The notes below the pieces were generated by a model. It did no database searches. It saw only the letters and a program-made list of their open reading frames with translations, and was not told the DNA's origin. From Actinomycetota bacterium (GTDB lineage: Bacteria; Actinomycetota; Acidimicrobiia; Acidimicrobiales; RAAP-2), in NCBI GenBank assembly GCA_009699875.1, contig WLNI01000004.1:1-64000 (forward strand): a stretch of DNA of 64,000 nucleotides. The letters run 5' to 3'. This document shows positions 62,359 through 64,000 of this stretch, one piece after another (position 1 is the first letter of the stretch; each line of letters opens with the position of its first letter). Position numbers and translations under genes: made by a program.

Positions 62359-63866
62359 CGGAGAGCACTCTGGCCGGGCGTGAGTGGTACCGGTAAGTCG
62401 CTGTGACCCATCAAGAATGTATCAACCGCTCCTGCAGCTGATCTGCCTTCGGCGATAGCCCAGACAATCAAACTCTGACCTCGGGTCATGTCCCCACAAA
62501 CGAAGACTTTGTCGTGCGATGTCTTCCACGTTTCGTCACATGCCACATTTCCTCGAGGATCGAGGTTCAGGGCAAGTTCTGAAACAAGCGTCCCTTGCTC
62601 TGGGCCGGTGAAGCCCATCGCCAACAAGACAAGGTCAGCAGGAACATCGACGACACTGTGCTCATCGCCCTCGCTCCCAGCAGAGCGATACCGAAGCGTG
62701 ATGACGTTCCCGTCGGCGTCTCCCAGTAACTCTGAGGTCGCTACTTCAAAGAGCCGATCTCCGCCCTCTTCGTGAGCTGACGATGTTCTCAGTACCGTTG
62801 GCCAGGTGGGCCAGGGATTCTCGGCTGCTCGGACTTCGGGAGGAGCCGCCATGATCTCTAGCTGTGTCACCGAAGATGCACCCTGGCGATGGGCTGTGCC
62901 GAGGCAGTCAGCTCCTGTGTCTCCTCCGCCGATGATGATGACGTGCTTTCCGCGAGCATCAATGACTGGAGCTGCCAACGAGCGTTCCTGCACAAGATTC
63001 GATGGTTTCAGGTAGTCCATGGCAAAGTGAACGCCAGTGAGCTCGCGACCCGACACGTTGAGATCCCGTGGGATAGTCGAGCCACAGGCAAGAACAATTG
63101 CGTCAAAGGTAGACGTGAGCTGCTCTGCAGGAATGACCGTCACTGAATCGGCATTTGGTGAACTCGGCCCACGTTCTTGCCATGGTTCATGAGTATCTCG
63201 AATGTCAGATGAGGATCCGATCAAAGTCGAACACTCAAAGACCACTCCTTCGTCGACAAGCTGTTCGAGGCGACGATCAAGAACAGACTTTTCCATCTTG
63301 AACTCGGGAATCCCATAGCGTAAGAGTCCTCCAGGCTTTTGACCTCGTTCAAACACCACCACGTCGTGTCCAGCTCGAGTGAGTTGCTGTGCGGCTGCCA
63401 AACCAGCAGGCCCAGAACCGACAACGGCAACACGCTTCCCTGTTTTTACGCTTGGACGAATGGGCTTGACCCACCCCTCTTCCCAGGCGCGTTCAATAAT
63501 CTCGTACTCAATGCGCTCAATCGCGACAGGATCAGCATTGATGCCGAGGACGCAACTACCTTCGCATGGAGCAGGACAGAGCCGACCGGTGAATTCCGGG
63601 AAGTTATTCGTGGCGTGGAGCCGTTCGATTGCGGCTGACCAATCATCTCGGTACACCAGGTCATTCCATTCGGGGATCAGATTCCCAAGTGGGCATCCTT
63701 CATGGCAGAACGCAATACCGCAATCCATGCAACGAGCGCCCTGCTCGGCGGCCTCATCATGACTGAACGGTTCATAGACTTCCTTCCAATCCCGGATACG
63801 AACTGGGACGGGCCTTCTCCGGGGTAAGTGGCGATCAAAATCCAAGAAACCAGTGGTCTTACCCAT
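62355..63866 (-). CDS. gltD: glutamate synthase, small subunit
   Basis: 503 residues. It passes electrons from NADPH through FAD and Fe-S clusters to the large subunit. The N-terminal Cys cluster is CMDCGIAFCHEGCPLGN, further Cys in CPAPCEGSCVLG, then FAD site VAVVGSGPAGLAAAQQL and NADPH site IIGGGDTGADCLGTA. The ATG is inside the last codons of gltB and overlaps its stop by eight bases, so the two are coupled. Confidence 0.96.
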   Translation of the reverse strand: MGKTTGFLDFDRHLPRRRPVPVRIRDWKEVYEPFSHDEAAEQGARCMDCGIAFCHEGCPLGNLIPEWNDLVYRDDWSAAIERLHATNNFPEFTGRLCPAPCEGSCVLGINADPVAIERIEYEIIERAWEEGWVKPIRPSVKTGKRVAVVGSGPAGLAAAQQLTRAGHDVVVFERGQKPGGLLRYGIPEFKMEKSVLDRRLEQLVDEGVVFECSTLIGSSSDIRDTHEPWQERGPSSPNADSVTVIPAEQLTSTFDAIVLACGSTIPRDLNVSGRELTGVHFAMDYLKPSNLVQERSLAAPVIDARGKHVIIIGGGDTGADCLGTAHRQGASSVTQLEIMAAPPEVRAAENPWPTWPTVLRTSSAHEEGGDRLFEVATSELLGDADGNVITLRYRSAGSEGDEHSVVDVPADLVLLAMGFTGPEQGTLVSELALNLDPRGNVACDETWKTSHDKVFVCGDMTRGQSLIVWAIAEGRSAAGAVDTFLMGHSDLPVPLTPGQSALR

Positions 63867-63999
63867 GAGAGACCTCCATCACCGCTTCATCAATAGATCG
63901 ACCATCGCGTTCGGCGGCTCGAGTTGCCTCGAGGATTCTCCGGTAGTCGCGGGGCATCACTTTGACAAAGTGTGAGGCCATTTCAGAGCCTTGAGAAAG
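63859..63999 (-). CDS. gltB: glutamate synthase, large subunit, C-terminal end (partial)
   Basis: The last 46 residues of GltB are coded here: the frame reads HFVKVMPRDYRRILEATRAAERDG and ends at a TAA inside gltD. The gene begins beyond the right edge. FVKVMPRDY is the usual end of the bacterial large subunit. The protein makes two glutamates from 2-oxoglutarate and glutamine. Confidence 0.9.
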   Translation of the reverse strand, partial: LSQGSEMASHFVKVMPRDYRRILEATRAAERDGRSIDEAVMEVSHG

Positions 64000-64000
64000 A

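Overview
The window looks like chromosomal DNA of an actinobacterium, most likely of the class Acidimicrobiia or a near relative (inference). The evidence is a complete Pup-proteasome locus (Pup, Dop, PafA, PrcAB, ARC), an FbiC-type cofactor F420 synthase, a GarA-like FHA protein with its usual gcvH / MerR / bifunctional-nuclease neighbours, a HelY-type helicase, a DUF4193 protein, and a gene order that recalls the Mycobacterium tuberculosis Rv2092c-Rv2118c and Rv1826-Rv1832 blocks. Against a mycobacterium itself are the split glycine decarboxylase (GcvPA + GcvPB) and signal peptidase I in the place where pafBC would be expected.

Layout. 1-720: 3' end of 23S rRNA, 5S rRNA and a strong terminator. 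0.8-5.1 kb: envelope polysaccharide genes (GT-C enzyme, GT4 glycosyltransferase, flippase). 5.3-8.3 kb: a disordered/TPR-like protein coupled to a potassium-channel-like protein, then class I aldolase. 8.4-26 kb: central carbon and one-carbon core, with 2-oxoacid:ferredoxin oxidoreductase KorAB, PgsA, GcvH, a GarA-like regulator, two MerR-type regulators, a bifunctional nuclease, ThiD/ThiG, and the gcvT-gcvPA-gcvPB operon. A prolyl-oligopeptidase-type peptidase and an AcuI-like reductase lie among them. 26-36 kb: a more accessory stretch with a CrcB fluoride channel pair, a lipoprotein, an RDD protein, a tightly coupled PIG-L / VOC / VOC / Gfo-Idh-MocA operon, a 14-TM efflux pump, an SDR, pyrophosphatase, an NTF2-like protein and HtrA. 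36-39 kb: small conserved actinobacterial genes. 39-53.6 kb: a long minus-strand block holding a tandem ThyX-like protein, HelY, TatC/TatB, LepB, PafA, PrcA/B, Pup, Dop, ARC, TrmI and three small membrane or leader proteins. 53.6-64 kb: thioesterase, transketolase, FbiC, LOG protein, acyl-CoA ligase, NlpC/P60 hydrolase, and GltD with the end of GltB.

How it fits together. KorAB and the GarA-like protein both concern the 2-oxoglutarate node, and GltBD uses the same metabolite in nitrogen assimilation. The glycine cleavage system feeds one-carbon units, and Tat, signal peptidase and HtrA serve export and envelope quality control. A repeated pattern runs through the window: many genes have a TANNNT -10-like hexamer ending exactly 6-7 bases before an ATG, GTG or TTG and no Shine-Dalgarno, which points to widespread leaderless transcription. 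I used this to fix several start codons. I found no CRISPR array, insertion sequence, prophage, tRNA gene or recognised riboswitch. No single gene set is convincingly a new system. The best leads are the tandem ThyX-like protein with its signature split between the two halves, the zinc-ribbon GarA variant, and the PIG-L/VOC/Gfo operon.
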